A stretch of DNA of 7,753 nt from Syntrophaceae bacterium (GCA_014874425.1 JACWAG010000094.1:1-7753); one strand, 5' to 3'; shown: positions 1-6,109, counted from the first letter of the stretch. Program-made: numbers and translations. The notes: generated from the letters alone by a model not told the origin.

Positions 1-299
1 CACTCCACGATTGCTGATACTGTCGGGATAGGTCTGTTTTTGAAAATTACCGACTCGAGTTGCTGAAGAACGTGGTAGGTCTTATTAAAATGATTGTAAT
101 AACTCCGATATGCTTTAATAGAATCCAACAATTTTAGCTCACTGCGGTCTCTGAAAAGGGCCCTTAAATCTGCCTCCAATTCCCTCTTGACTAGATCCAA
201 ACCGGGATGTTGAGGTGGATTACAAACGTTCTTCATCACCAGGACCCCAAAATGGGCGCCTGGATAGGTTTGCTTCCAATTACTGGTTACTATCAACAT
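1..299 (-). CDS. Solo B3/4 (tRNA-editing-like) domain protein, N-terminal part
   Basis: Partial gene: 99 codons are in the window and the rest lies beyond the left edge. The product starts MLIVTSNWKQTYPGAHFGVL and contains, around residues 60-85, a stretch reading YRSYYNHFNKTYHVLQQLES, followed by a K/N-R-P-I-P segment. This Tyr-rich stretch with KTYHV and the nearby 'P..PG' pattern fits proteins made only of the B3/4 domain of the phenylalanyl-tRNA synthetase beta subunit. In the synthetase this domain hydrolyses mischarged Tyr-tRNA; stand-alone members are presumed to act on aminoacyl-tRNAs or related aminoacyl compounds, but their substrates are mostly unknown. The ATG at 299 has a good ribosome site (AGGAGAGG, just upstream on the minus strand) and a TATAAT box further up, so the start is well supported. 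The gene appears to be the first of its transcript. The fold assignment comes from memory of the family, not from a search. Confidence 0.75.
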   Translation of the reverse strand, partial: MLIVTSNWKQTYPGAHFGVLVMKNVCNPPQHPGLDLVKRELEADLRALFRDRSELKLLDSIKAYRSYYNHFNKTYHVLQQLESVIFKNRPIPTVSAIVE

Positions 300-328
300 C
301 TTTCCCTCTCCTTGTGAAAGCGGTTTCC

Positions 329-334
329 ATTATA
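329..334 (-). promoter_or_regulatory. Candidate -10 box for the B3/4-domain gene
   Basis: A perfect TATAAT on the minus strand lies about 30 bases upstream of the ATG at 299, which leaves a short leader containing the AGGAGAGG ribosome site. No recognisable -35 hexamer sits 16-18 bases upstream, so the call rests on the -10 box and its position. Confidence 0.4.
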
Positions 335-621
335 CAGTGAGAACTGCAATCATAAATCACATCAGTGTTATAATAATCTACCAGGGCAAAAAACCAAATA
401 TGTTCATATACACTGGTTTGGAAAACGGAAGGATCGTCGGGATCGAGACAATTGGATCAGAATTTTTTTCAATAAATATTTTCATGATTTTTATGGAACC
501 TGTACATTTGTGAGGTGTCCATGTAACTAAGTCCGGATGTTTCCGGTGGAAGATAAAACTGGCAGGAGCCGAAAACGCTTCACATTCTTTAATCTTCCCA
601 AACTTCAATTCATCGAATTGC

Positions 622-659
622 GCCAAGCCCGCTGCACCCAGCAGCGGGCTTGGCTTTTT
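622..659 (+). terminator. Strong intrinsic terminator, plus strand
   Basis: A perfect 14-bp inverted repeat (622-635 with 641-654, GC-rich, 5-base loop) is followed at once by TTTTT at 655-659. On the minus strand the hairpin is preceded by A's and followed by a mixed sequence, so it is built to stop plus-strand transcription. No plus-strand gene is recognisable upstream. Confidence 0.85.
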
Positions 660-700
660 ATGGTTTGATTCTTGGTGGGGCGAATCGAAATTTCAGGATG

Positions 701-736
701 ACCGGATTGGCGTGATCGCCAATCCGGTTTCTTTTT
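701..736 (+). terminator. Second intrinsic terminator, plus strand
   Basis: A perfect 12-bp inverted repeat (701-712 with 717-728, loop TGAT) is followed by TTCTTTTT at 729-736. It has the same polarity as the terminator at 622-659 and starts about 40 bases after it. It may protect the convergent protease gene, whose stop codon is at 760-762, from read-through out of the left-hand region. It gives no U-tract for minus-strand transcripts. Confidence 0.8.
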
Positions 737-759
737 GCTAGGGCAGAGTGAGAATATGA

Positions 760-2079
760 CTAACGTTTCATAGCTGTTGTATCCGTGGCGGGTTTTTCAT
801 GTTCCTGTTTGAACTTTTTTACGGACACATCTGATTTTAGCCACTCCAAGGCCTTTTTGAGAACGATGTCCTTTTCGAGATCAGCCTTAGTTTCCTTATT
901 GAATCGACTCTGCTTCTCGTTCTTCTTCCCGTTTTTCTTTTCCTCGGCAGCAGATTCTTCGTCTTCTTGCTTTTGGATCTCAGCCTTCATGTCAACATCA
1001 GGCAGAATACCGGTTTTTTGAATATGACGTCCCTTAGGCGTGTAGTAGTAGGCTGTTGTGAGTCGAAGTCCCGACCCGTTATCAAGAGGTATGATCGTTT
1101 GGACTGAAGCCTTTCCGAAAGATTTTGTTCCAAGGACAAGGGCTCGGTCGTGATCTTGCAAAGCGCCTGCCACAATTTCTGACGCGCTTGCGCTTCCTTC
1201 GTTAATTAGCACCGCTATTTTGAATTTATAATGTGTTCCCGCTGGTGAGGCCCGGAATTCCATTCTTTGGTCTTTCACACGGCCATCAGTGTAGACTATA
1301 AGTCCCTTGTCGATAAACAGATTGGAAACCTTGACTGCCTGATCCAGAAGCCCGCCTGGGTCATTCCGCAAGTCTAGCACTAAGCCTTTCAGACGCTTGT
1401 CACCAGTTTCAAGATCCTTGATAGCGGCCATTAAGTCAGTATCAGTGGTTTCCTGAAAACTGACGATCTTGACATAGCCGTAACCCGGTTCCAATGATTG
1501 CTTTTTTACGGAATGCACATGAATTATATCTCTGGTTATCGAGAAGTCCTTCAGCTTTTTAAAACCTTCTCTCATTATGGTGAGAGTTACCTTGGAGCCT
1601 TTAGGACCCCTCATTTGCTGAACCGCCGTGTGAAGGGTGATGTTCTTCGTAGGCTCTCCGTTTATTTTGATGATTTTGTCACCCGGCTTAATACCGGCTT
1701 TAAACGCTGGAGTATCTTCGATAGGCGAAACAACAGTAAGGATTCCGCCATCGAGAGTAATCTCGATGCCCAGACCCCCAAATTCACCTTTGGTTTCTAC
1801 CTGCAGTTCCTTGAACATGTCCTCTGTCAGGTATGAAGAATGCGGATCCAGCGATTGCAGCATTCCGCTTATCGCCCCCTGGATAAGTTCTTTGTCGGTG
1901 ACTTCTTTCACATAGTTCTTCCGAACTATCTCCATCACCTGTCTAAAGAGTTTTAACTCCTTGTAGTCAGGAGAGAATTTGAGAGTTGAATCAGCGCAGT
2001 AACCCTGGTGGCTGACGAAGAGAAATACAAGGCAAATAAATAAACCGAAACTGAACCTCAACGGTTTCCGTATCAACAT
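760..2079 (-). CDS. S41-family carboxyl-terminal processing protease (CtpA/Prc type)
   Basis: Complete 439-residue serine protease that trims or degrades envelope proteins from their C termini. Residues 1-29 form a secretion signal (basic start, hydrophobic core FGLFICLVFLFVS, then YCADS), placing it in the periplasm. Residues 35-90 match the N-terminal helical part (EIVRKNYV-like segment, then LQSLDPHSSYLT). A PDZ domain covers about 95-180, including GEFGGLGIEI and AGIKPGDKI. The protease core follows (LVLDLRNDPGGLL at 233-245). By analogy with Bacillus CtpB spacing, the catalytic dyad is Ser298 in GSASASE and Lys323 in SFGKASVQ, with Gln327 as the helper. The usual FGKG is FGKA here. Residues 365-400 are a highly charged linker. 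The ATG has GAGG upstream at a suitable distance. The length is normal for the family. The gene stands alone, divergent from the PH-like gene. Its natural substrate cannot be told from the sequence. Confidence 0.95.
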   Translation of the reverse strand: MLIRKPLRFSFGLFICLVFLFVSHQGYCADSTLKFSPDYKELKLFRQVMEIVRKNYVKEVTDKELIQGAISGMLQSLDPHSSYLTEDMFKELQVETKGEFGGLGIEITLDGGILTVVSPIEDTPAFKAGIKPGDKIIKINGEPTKNITLHTAVQQMRGPKGSKVTLTIMREGFKKLKDFSITRDIIHVHSVKKQSLEPGYGYVKIVSFQETTDTDLMAAIKDLETGDKRLKGLVLDLRNDPGGLLDQAVKVSNLFIDKGLIVYTDGRVKDQRMEFRASPAGTHYKFKIAVLINEGSASASEIVAGALQDHDRALVLGTKSFGKASVQTIIPLDNGSGLRLTTAYYYTPKGRHIQKTGILPDVDMKAEIQKQEDEESAAEEKKNGKKNEKQSRFNKETKADLEKDIVLKKALEWLKSDVSVKKFKQEHEKPATDTTAMKR

Positions 2080-2203
2080 TGGAGGACCTCACGGCGTAGT
2101 TGTGAAAAAATTTCTGAAAAACGACTCCATCTTATAAGGTTAAAATGATACCATAAACACAACAGATCAGAAAGACTTTATAACAAAGCTAAGGAAACTG
2201 AAA
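2080..2203. promoter_or_regulatory. Divergent promoter region between protease and PH-like genes
   Basis: This AT-rich 124-base spacer must drive both flanking genes. On the minus strand a TATAAG box at 2131-2136 lies about 50 bases before the protease ATG. On the plus strand TATAAC at 2179-2184 lies 20 bases before the PH-like gene's start. Neither has a convincing -35 at the standard distance, so exact promoters remain tentative. Confidence 0.3.
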
Positions 2204-2710
2204 ATGGAGAATACCGTCTACAAAGTCGATTCAAAGATGAAACTACCGGTAATATTGGCGATGCTAGCAGGAATGGTTTTGATTGTTCTCAGCATAATGG
2301 GAAGTCGTAATTTCCTGTTTCTTATAGTGCTAACACCATTTTTATACCTTGGATTAGAGATATTGGCCCGCAAGATAATTGTGGACTCAAACGGTATCAC
2401 AATTCAAAAAGTTCTTAGGTCAAAGCGATTGAACTGGGTGGACATCCAGAACGTGGACGCAGTGCGTTCCGGCTCCAAGACCTTCCTGATCCTGCAAACG
2501 TCAAGCGTTAGACCGGTATTGATAACCAACTCAATCGCCTCTTTTCAGGATCTGGCCAACATAATAATTCAAAGAATTCCCAGTGACAAGGTGTCCGAAA
2601 CTGCCCGTGAAATATCGCAATCATCGCCACGAAAACTTTGGCCATTAATTCAGGCATGGCTGGTATGTGTGATATTCTGGATTGTTGCAGTAGGTAAGTT
2701 ATTAGAATAA
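2204..2710 (+). CDS. Small membrane protein with a PH-like domain
   Basis: 168-residue inner-membrane protein of unknown function. Two hydrophobic helices lie at about 14-32 and 36-54. They are followed by a soluble stretch at about 56-127 whose pattern resembles the bacterial PH-like domain: KIIVDSNGITI, then a K-R-L-NW-DI-V strand pair, then IITNSI-like and F-DL-NII-R. A third helix is predicted at about 145-164 (WPLIQAWLVCVIFWIVAV). In such proteins the PH-like fold sits next to membrane helices, and its role is generally unknown. The ATG at 2204 is supported by AAGGA at 2191-2195. The YihY-family gene starts 40 bases downstream on the same strand, so the two may be co-transcribed. The domain call is by pattern only; an alternative is an uncharacterised membrane protein with an unrelated beta-rich domain. 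Confidence 0.7.
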   Translation: MENTVYKVDSKMKLPVILAMLAGMVLIVLSIMGSRNFLFLIVLTPFLYLGLEILARKIIVDSNGITIQKVLRSKRLNWVDIQNVDAVRSGSKTFLILQTSSVRPVLITNSIASFQDLANIIIQRIPSDKVSETAREISQSSPRKLWPLIQAWLVCVIFWIVAVGKLLE

Positions 2711-2749
2711 CACCTTTTATCTCAGTATTGCTGGAGCGGGGAAAACGCG

Positions 2750-3700
2750 TTGTCAAAAACTGTAAGGAGCGTAAGACGTCTTAACCTGTCAAGACTTTGG
2801 GAAGTTCCTCTAAATCTTGCTCACGAAATCAGGGTCTTGGTTGGACAGACCATTGACGCCTGGGTCCAGGATAGCGCCATTAGAATGGCGGCGGCTCTGG
2901 CGTTTTACACAATATTCTCTATTGGTCCCGCCCTTCTCATAGCGCTATTCGTCGCGGAAACCATGGTGGACGCCGCGTCCGCCAGGCTTGAACTCGCAAC
3001 AATCCTGGATAGATTTGTCACCCCTGGTGACACAGCGTACGTGTTTTCGTTGCTTGAGTCGGCCAAGGGAAAGATCGCAGGCACAGGATTTCCCGCTCTG
3101 AGCGTTATAACGGCCATCATAGCTGCTACAGGTGTTTTCACTGAACTTCAAAGCGGGTTGAACGCTATCTGGAAAGTCAGGTCTCAGCGTGGTTCTAGTG
3201 TGTTGAGATATATCGAAATGCGTTTCATATCGTTTCTCATAGTCCTTGGGATTGGTGTATTACTGCTTGCTTCGCTGGCAGCGACGACAGTTCTTTCCAC
3301 GATCGAGACCGTAATTGTCGAGGCTTTCCCAATTTTCGCCAACCATTTGTACAAAATCAATTCACTGATATCACTTGCGATAATTCCAGTCCTTATCGCT
3401 TGTGCATACAAGTTTATCCCAGCGACAAAAATAGCATGGAGCGACGTCTGGTCCGGATGCCTTCTAGCGTCTCTGTTTTTAGCGCTGGGCAAATTTATGA
3501 TCACCCTGTACCTGAGTCTGACTCGAATTAGTTCCCTCTACGGCGCTGCTGGTTCACTAGTAATACTTCTGATATGGGTATATTACTCGGCTCAGGTTTT
3601 TTTCTTCGGCGCCGAATTGACTAAGGTGTATGCATTTCGGTACGGCTCTAGGAGCCGAAAAATAATTCCTGCCAATGATTCAACACTACGAATCCTGTGA
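2750..3700 (+). CDS. YihY/BrkB-family inner-membrane protein
   Basis: 316-residue polytopic membrane protein of the YihY/BrkB family, long misnamed 'ribonuclease BN'. Its molecular function is not settled; transport or envelope roles have been suggested. Family hallmarks are clear: RMAAALAFYTIFSIGPAL (45-62), TELQSGLNAIWKV (131-143), YKFIPATKIAW-DVW-G (220-236) and SSLYGAAGSLVILLIWVYYS (261-280), followed by AQVFFFGAELTKVYA. About six membrane helices are predicted, near 47-70, 115-131, 158-182, 204-222, 232-255 and 265-292. Length is typical. The start is TTG at 2750, preceded by GGAGCGGGG at a usable distance; no in-frame ATG would keep the conserved N-terminal segment intact. It follows the PH-like gene with a 39-base gap, and no terminator is visible between or after them. 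Confidence 0.92.
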   Translation: MSKTVRSVRRLNLSRLWEVPLNLAHEIRVLVGQTIDAWVQDSAIRMAAALAFYTIFSIGPALLIALFVAETMVDAASARLELATILDRFVTPGDTAYVFSLLESAKGKIAGTGFPALSVITAIIAATGVFTELQSGLNAIWKVRSQRGSSVLRYIEMRFISFLIVLGIGVLLLASLAATTVLSTIETVIVEAFPIFANHLYKINSLISLAIIPVLIACAYKFIPATKIAWSDVWSGCLLASLFLALGKFMITLYLSLTRISSLYGAAGSLVILLIWVYYSAQVFFFGAELTKVYAFRYGSRSRKIIPANDSTLRIL

Positions 3701-3720
3701 TTGTGGTACCCCGAAAAATC

Positions 3721-3749
3721 TTGACAGAGCGAATCACCGGCGATATTTT
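3721..3749 (+). promoter_or_regulatory. Sigma-70 promoter for the metallo-hydrolase gene
   Basis: A perfect -35 hexamer TTGACA (3721-3726) is followed by a 17-base spacer and TATTTT (3744-3749, four of six matches to the -10 consensus). Transcription would start near 3756, giving a leader of about 40 bases. That leader contains an AT-rich 8-bp hairpin (TTTTTGAT/ATCAAAAA, 3760-3781) directly before the ribosome site AGAGG (3781-3785). The gene can therefore be expressed independently of the YihY-family gene. Confidence 0.6.
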
Positions 3750-3795
3750 CCGCTTCAAATTTTTGATTGAAACATCAAAAAGAGGTTTAGTGTAA

Positions 3796-4572
3796 TTGAT
3801 AAAGATTACGCCTTTAGCGAGTGGCAGTTCCGGGAATTCTTTCCTGGTTCGTAACCGTGACGCATCCATCCTGATAGACGCGGGCCTTTCCGGTAAACAG
3901 ATTGTCGAGCGGCTCGATGGCGCCGGTATCGATCCATGTTCTTTGAGAGCAATACTGGTATCCCATGCTCATATGGATCACGTTAAGGGTGTTGGAGTGC
4001 TATCCAGAAAATTCAAGATACCTGTATTCATCAACGACAAAACTTTCGGGGTCGCTGAAAAAACCCTGGGCAAGTTGCATCGGCGGGAATCTTTCAGTAC
4101 AGGCAGAGCGTTCGAGTTTGCGGGATTCAAGGTACATCCTTTCTCTGTGCCGCACGATTGCGCTGACCCTGTGGGGTTCCGAATATCAAATGGAACAGCC
4201 AAATTCGGTATAGCTACAGACCTTGGCATAGCTACGGGACTTGTGAGAAACTTGTTGACCGGTCTGAACGCGGTGATTCTTGAAAGCAACCATGACCCCA
4301 TGATGTTGCGGGATGGTCCATATCCTTGGGAATTGAAACAGCGGGTTCGGAGCAGGCTGGGGCATCTCTCCAATGAGCAGAGTGCGGAGCTTCTTGAAAG
4401 TATTGTGAGTGACGAACTGCGGGTAGTTATTTTGGCCCACATGTCGGAGACCAATAACACGGAACGACTGGCTGAACAGCGAGCCCGTGAAAGCTTGCAG
4501 GCTTTTCTGGCGCAAAACGGGACCATTTTTTGCGCTACACAAGGCAAAGTCGGGCCGACGGTGGAGTTATGA
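3796..4572 (+). CDS. Metallo-beta-lactamase-fold hydrolase, WalJ/YycJ type
   Basis: 258-residue cytoplasmic metallo-hydrolase, full length for the family. Visible motifs, in order: SGSSGNS at 9-15 (typical of YycJ/WalJ proteins), LIDAGLS at 26-32, the metal-binding H-x-H-x-D-H at 57-62 (SHAHMDH), VPHD at 118-121, TDLG at 141-144, ESNHD at 163-167, GHLSN at 189-193 and AHMSETNN at 214-221, which bring the remaining metal ligands. WalJ-type enzymes have been linked to nucleic-acid processing (5' exonuclease activity) and to cell-wall/DNA-replication coordination in Firmicutes; the role here is inferred, not known. The start must be the TTG at 3796 because a TAA stop lies in frame immediately before it (3793-3795). 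AGAGG is 10 bases upstream. Its own promoter precedes it. Confidence 0.9.
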   Translation: MIKITPLASGSSGNSFLVRNRDASILIDAGLSGKQIVERLDGAGIDPCSLRAILVSHAHMDHVKGVGVLSRKFKIPVFINDKTFGVAEKTLGKLHRRESFSTGRAFEFAGFKVHPFSVPHDCADPVGFRISNGTAKFGIATDLGIATGLVRNLLTGLNAVILESNHDPMMLRDGPYPWELKQRVRSRLGHLSNEQSAELLESIVSDELRVVILAHMSETNNTERLAEQRARESLQAFLAQNGTIFCATQGKVGPTVEL

Positions 4573-4619
4573 TGAGAAAGGCCTTAATTGCGGCCTTAGC
4601 GCTTTACATGTCTTTTTGA
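4569..4619 (+). other. Tiny ORF overlapping the hydrolase stop codon
   Basis: Starting at ATG 4569, which overlaps the preceding stop as ATGA, a 16-codon frame encodes MMRKALIAALALYMSF and then ends at TGA. It looks like the start of a secretion signal: basic residues followed by a hydrophobic run. It may be the remnant of a former downstream gene joined by translational coupling, or chance. No continuation of a secreted protein is obvious in any frame before the next gene at 4765. Confidence 0.2.
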
Positions 4620-4764
4620 ACACATCTGTGAAAAAATATCCTTTATTTCAGAAAAATTGTGATTCAAGAATAATCAGTGGTGTTATTTTGGACTCCAATT
4701 TTCTATGCGGCGCCACAAGGAGTCCTGCTCATATTCGGCTCAATTTGTAAGGAGGAAGACATAA

Positions 4765-5517
4765 ATGGATTTTGTCTCTAAGTCGACTGAAGGTCCTGTA
4801 GTTACGTTGACCCTCAACAGAGGAAAAGTTAACGCTATAAACGAAGCCCTTGCTGAAGAACTTCGGAAAAGTCTAGAGGATATTCTTTCTGACAGTGGAA
4901 TTAAATCGGTTATATTAAAGGGTCAGGGAAGTTTCTTTTCTTTTGGTTTGGATATCCCGGAATTCCTGAATTACTCCAAGCAGGATTTCAACAGGTTTGT
5001 TGGGAAATTTGCGGACCTTTACACTTATATCTTCACATATCCCAAACCGGTGATTGCGGCGTTGAATGGTCATACCGTAGCGGGCGGCTTTATGCTGGCT
5101 ACTGCCTGCGATTACCGTGTAATGGTCGCTGACAAGGCCAGGATGAGTCTCAACGAAATCACCTTTGGCTCATCGTTGTTCCCCGGTAGCGCGGAGATGT
5201 TGCGATACCTCGTGGGAGATCGCATGGCCGAAATAATAGCTTTAACCGGTGATATGTATTCGGCGGAGCAGGCGAAAGAGATTGGACTTGTGGACCTGGT
5301 ATCCTCAGAAGAGTCATTAACTCAGGATTGCATGACGGTCGCAGTCGGGTTTGTATCGAGGTTTGGCCCAGCGTATCAAAGCATCAAGAATCTACTCAGA
5401 TCGGACACCGCTGCGATCATGCGAGACAAAGACAAACGATATCGGGCAGAAATGATAGACATCTGGTACTCAGAAGACACATGGGCCCGGCTGAAGATGA
5501 TCAAGATCAGGAACTGA
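4765..5517 (+). CDS. Enoyl-CoA hydratase/isomerase family protein, isomerase-like
   Basis: 250-residue crotonase-fold enzyme acting on acyl-CoA thioesters. Family signatures: NRGKVNAIN (18-26), the first oxyanion-hole segment FSFGLDIPEF (58-67), and the second, AALNGHTVAGGFMLATACDYRVM (98-120), with Gly107 as the likely oxyanion glycine. Of the two glutamates used by true hydratases (rat Glu144 and Glu164), the first is Met110 here, while the second is kept as Glu131 in SLNEITFG. This single-Glu pattern, with the GLD and LNE contexts, resembles delta3,delta2-enoyl-CoA isomerases, which move a double bond during unsaturated fatty-acid oxidation. That assignment is inference; the substrate is unknown. 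TAAGGAGG at 4748-4755 is an ideal ribosome site for the ATG at 4765. The length is normal. No partner beta-oxidation gene lies in the window. Confidence 0.88.
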   Translation: MDFVSKSTEGPVVTLTLNRGKVNAINEALAEELRKSLEDILSDSGIKSVILKGQGSFFSFGLDIPEFLNYSKQDFNRFVGKFADLYTYIFTYPKPVIAALNGHTVAGGFMLATACDYRVMVADKARMSLNEITFGSSLFPGSAEMLRYLVGDRMAEIIALTGDMYSAEQAKEIGLVDLVSSEESLTQDCMTVAVGFVSRFGPAYQSIKNLLRSDTAAIMRDKDKRYRAEMIDIWYSEDTWARLKMIKIRN

Positions 5518-5646
5518 TTTGGACGATGTTATTCCCAAGCGATAGCCATCATGAAGAGCAATGATAAAATGAATCCGGATTTTAAAAAACGTTTGATAGA
5601 AAAGCTGGGACAATGGGGAAATGGGAGAATTACTATTGGACTTGGT

Positions 5647-5721
5647 TGGAGGCGGCTGGCGGATTTGAACCGCCGAATAACGGTTTTGCAGACCGTCGCC
5701 TTACCACTTGGCTAAGCCGCC
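5647..5721 (-). tRNA. tRNA-Cys (GCA)
   Basis: The minus strand folds into a complete tRNA. The acceptor stem is GGCGGCT with AGCCGCC, the D arm has GCC/GGC, and the anticodon stem ACGGT/ACCGT encloses loop CTGCAAA with anticodon GCA at 5687-5689. The T arm is GGCGG, TTCAAAT, CCGCC. The discriminator base is U73 (5650), the hallmark of tRNA-Cys, and a genomic CCA follows at 5647-5649. A good promoter lies just upstream. No clear terminator is seen downstream. Confidence 0.97.
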
Positions 5722-5736
5722 TCTCCCAAAAAGTTA

Positions 5737-5766
5737 ATTTTAATATGAAACTCACCGGTCCGTCAA
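5737..5766 (-). promoter_or_regulatory. Sigma-70 promoter for tRNA-Cys
   Basis: On the minus strand TTGACG (5761-5766) and TAAAAT (5737-5742) are separated by 18 bases. Each differs from the consensus hexamer at one position. The predicted start falls a few bases before the mature tRNA 5' end at 5721. Confidence 0.7.
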
Positions 5767-5839
5767 TAGAATCGGAACGCGAAAATAAAAAAACATGACG
5801 CTAATGGAATTCCACTCCTTAGTCTTCGTTATCAAAATG

Positions 5840-5848
5840 TGATAGAAT
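5840..5848 (+). promoter_or_regulatory. Candidate extended -10 promoter for the Cys-rich ORF
   Basis: TGATAGAAT fits the extended -10 pattern TGnTATAAT with one mismatch. It lies about 57 bases upstream of the ATG at 5906 on the plus strand. No -35 is recognisable, as is usual for extended -10 promoters. It is the best plus-strand promoter candidate I see in this spacer. Confidence 0.35.
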
Positions 5849-5905
5849 TTAAACGTTCAGCTAGATCGCTGTTCAAAAAACGAACTTTAAAGATTATGTG
5901 CGGTA

Positions 5906-6109
5906 ATGAAAAAGACATTTATCACTTTTATGTTGATTCTTCTTACTTTTATCTCATCAGTCAACGTTGTTTCACCGGACGATGAAATTGACTGCTGTAT
6001 AAAGTCCTGTTCTTGAACCAAGAAGAAGCCGCAATGTCTCAAAACAACCAAGGCTGATTGTTTGAGGCAACGCGGTGAGGTAGTCGTTGACTGCCTACTT
6101 TGTGATTGA
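5906..6109 (+). CDS. Candidate small secreted Cys-rich selenoprotein (in-frame TGA at codon 37)
   Basis: If the TGA at 6014-6016 is read as selenocysteine, this frame encodes 67 residues. Residues 1-23 look like a secretion signal (MKK, then TFITFMLILLTFISS). The mature part is very rich in Cys: 30, 31, 35, 44, 52, 63 and 66, with the TGA at 37 giving a Cys-Ser-Sec motif next to a Cys-Cys pair. Thirty sense codons follow the TGA before a second TGA at 6107-6109, and four of them encode Cys. A long hairpin with SECIS-like features starts 12 bases after the first TGA. The start is the ATG at 5906, because a TAA lies in frame at 5888-5890; the ribosome site is weak. Alternatives are a 36-residue Cys-rich peptide ending at 6016, or a gene broken by a nonsense mutation. 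I recognise no known family, and no selenocysteine-machinery gene lies in the window. Confidence 0.45.
6029..6075 (+). promoter_or_regulatory. SECIS-like RNA hairpin downstream of the in-frame TGA
   Basis: The 5' arm 6035-6047 pairs with 6058-6069 through 12 base pairs, with one bulged A (6044) and one G-U pair. Below it CCGC (6029-6032) pairs with GCGG (6072-6075) across a 2x2 internal loop. At the top, C6049-G6056 and A6050-U6055 can pair past a C-A mismatch, leaving the loop AGGC. That top resembles the E. coli fdhF element, where a C-G and an A-U pair close a GGUC loop. The loop lies about 34 bases after the TGA, within the range known for bacterial SECIS elements. No U-tract follows on the plus strand, so it is not a plus-strand terminator. 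On the minus strand it is followed by CTTCTTCTTGG, so a weak terminator for the reductase transcript is an alternative. Confidence 0.4.

Larger units (their letters stand above)
302..759. other. Long spacer without a convincing gene
   Basis: This stretch separates the B3/4-domain gene from the 3' end of the S41 protease gene, both on the minus strand. I find no protein gene I can defend. A minus-strand frame (378-626) is open, but it begins at a TTG inside a terminator stem, has no ribosome site, and its product is unfamiliar. A plus-strand frame (400-513, 37 codons) has no proper ribosome site. The right part holds two plus-strand intrinsic terminators. A plus-strand TATAAT at 369-374, without a clear -35, could start a transcript of roughly 280 bases ending at the first terminator. 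Small hairpins occur at 532-545 (CCGGA/TCCGG) and 606-620 (CAATTC/GAATTG). The region could encode a small RNA, but nothing in it matches a family I know. Confidence 0.5.

Noticed and set aside
378..626. 82-codon minus-strand open frame in the left spacer
   Set aside because: It begins with a TTG inside the stem of a terminator hairpin, has no ribosome site, and its product shows no recognisable motif. A degenerate gene cannot be ruled out.
3978..4547. 189-codon minus-strand frame opposite the WalJ-type gene
   Set aside because: The plus-strand frame carries all metal-binding motifs of its family; the antisense frame has none and is a shadow.
5551..5715. 54-codon plus-strand frame starting MKSNDKMNPDFKKRLIEKLG
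   Set aside because: The first half looks protein-like, but there is no ribosome site and the second half is antisense to the tRNA-Cys. It is probably chance or a remnant.
5650..5721. tRNA-Cys as a possible integration site
   Set aside because: No integrase, no repeated tRNA 3' end and no mobile genes are visible within the window.
5613..5798. 61-codon plus-strand frame with a GGFEPPNNGFADRRLTTWLSRL segment
   Set aside because: This peptide is the antisense translation of the tRNA-Cys gene, a common false gene call.
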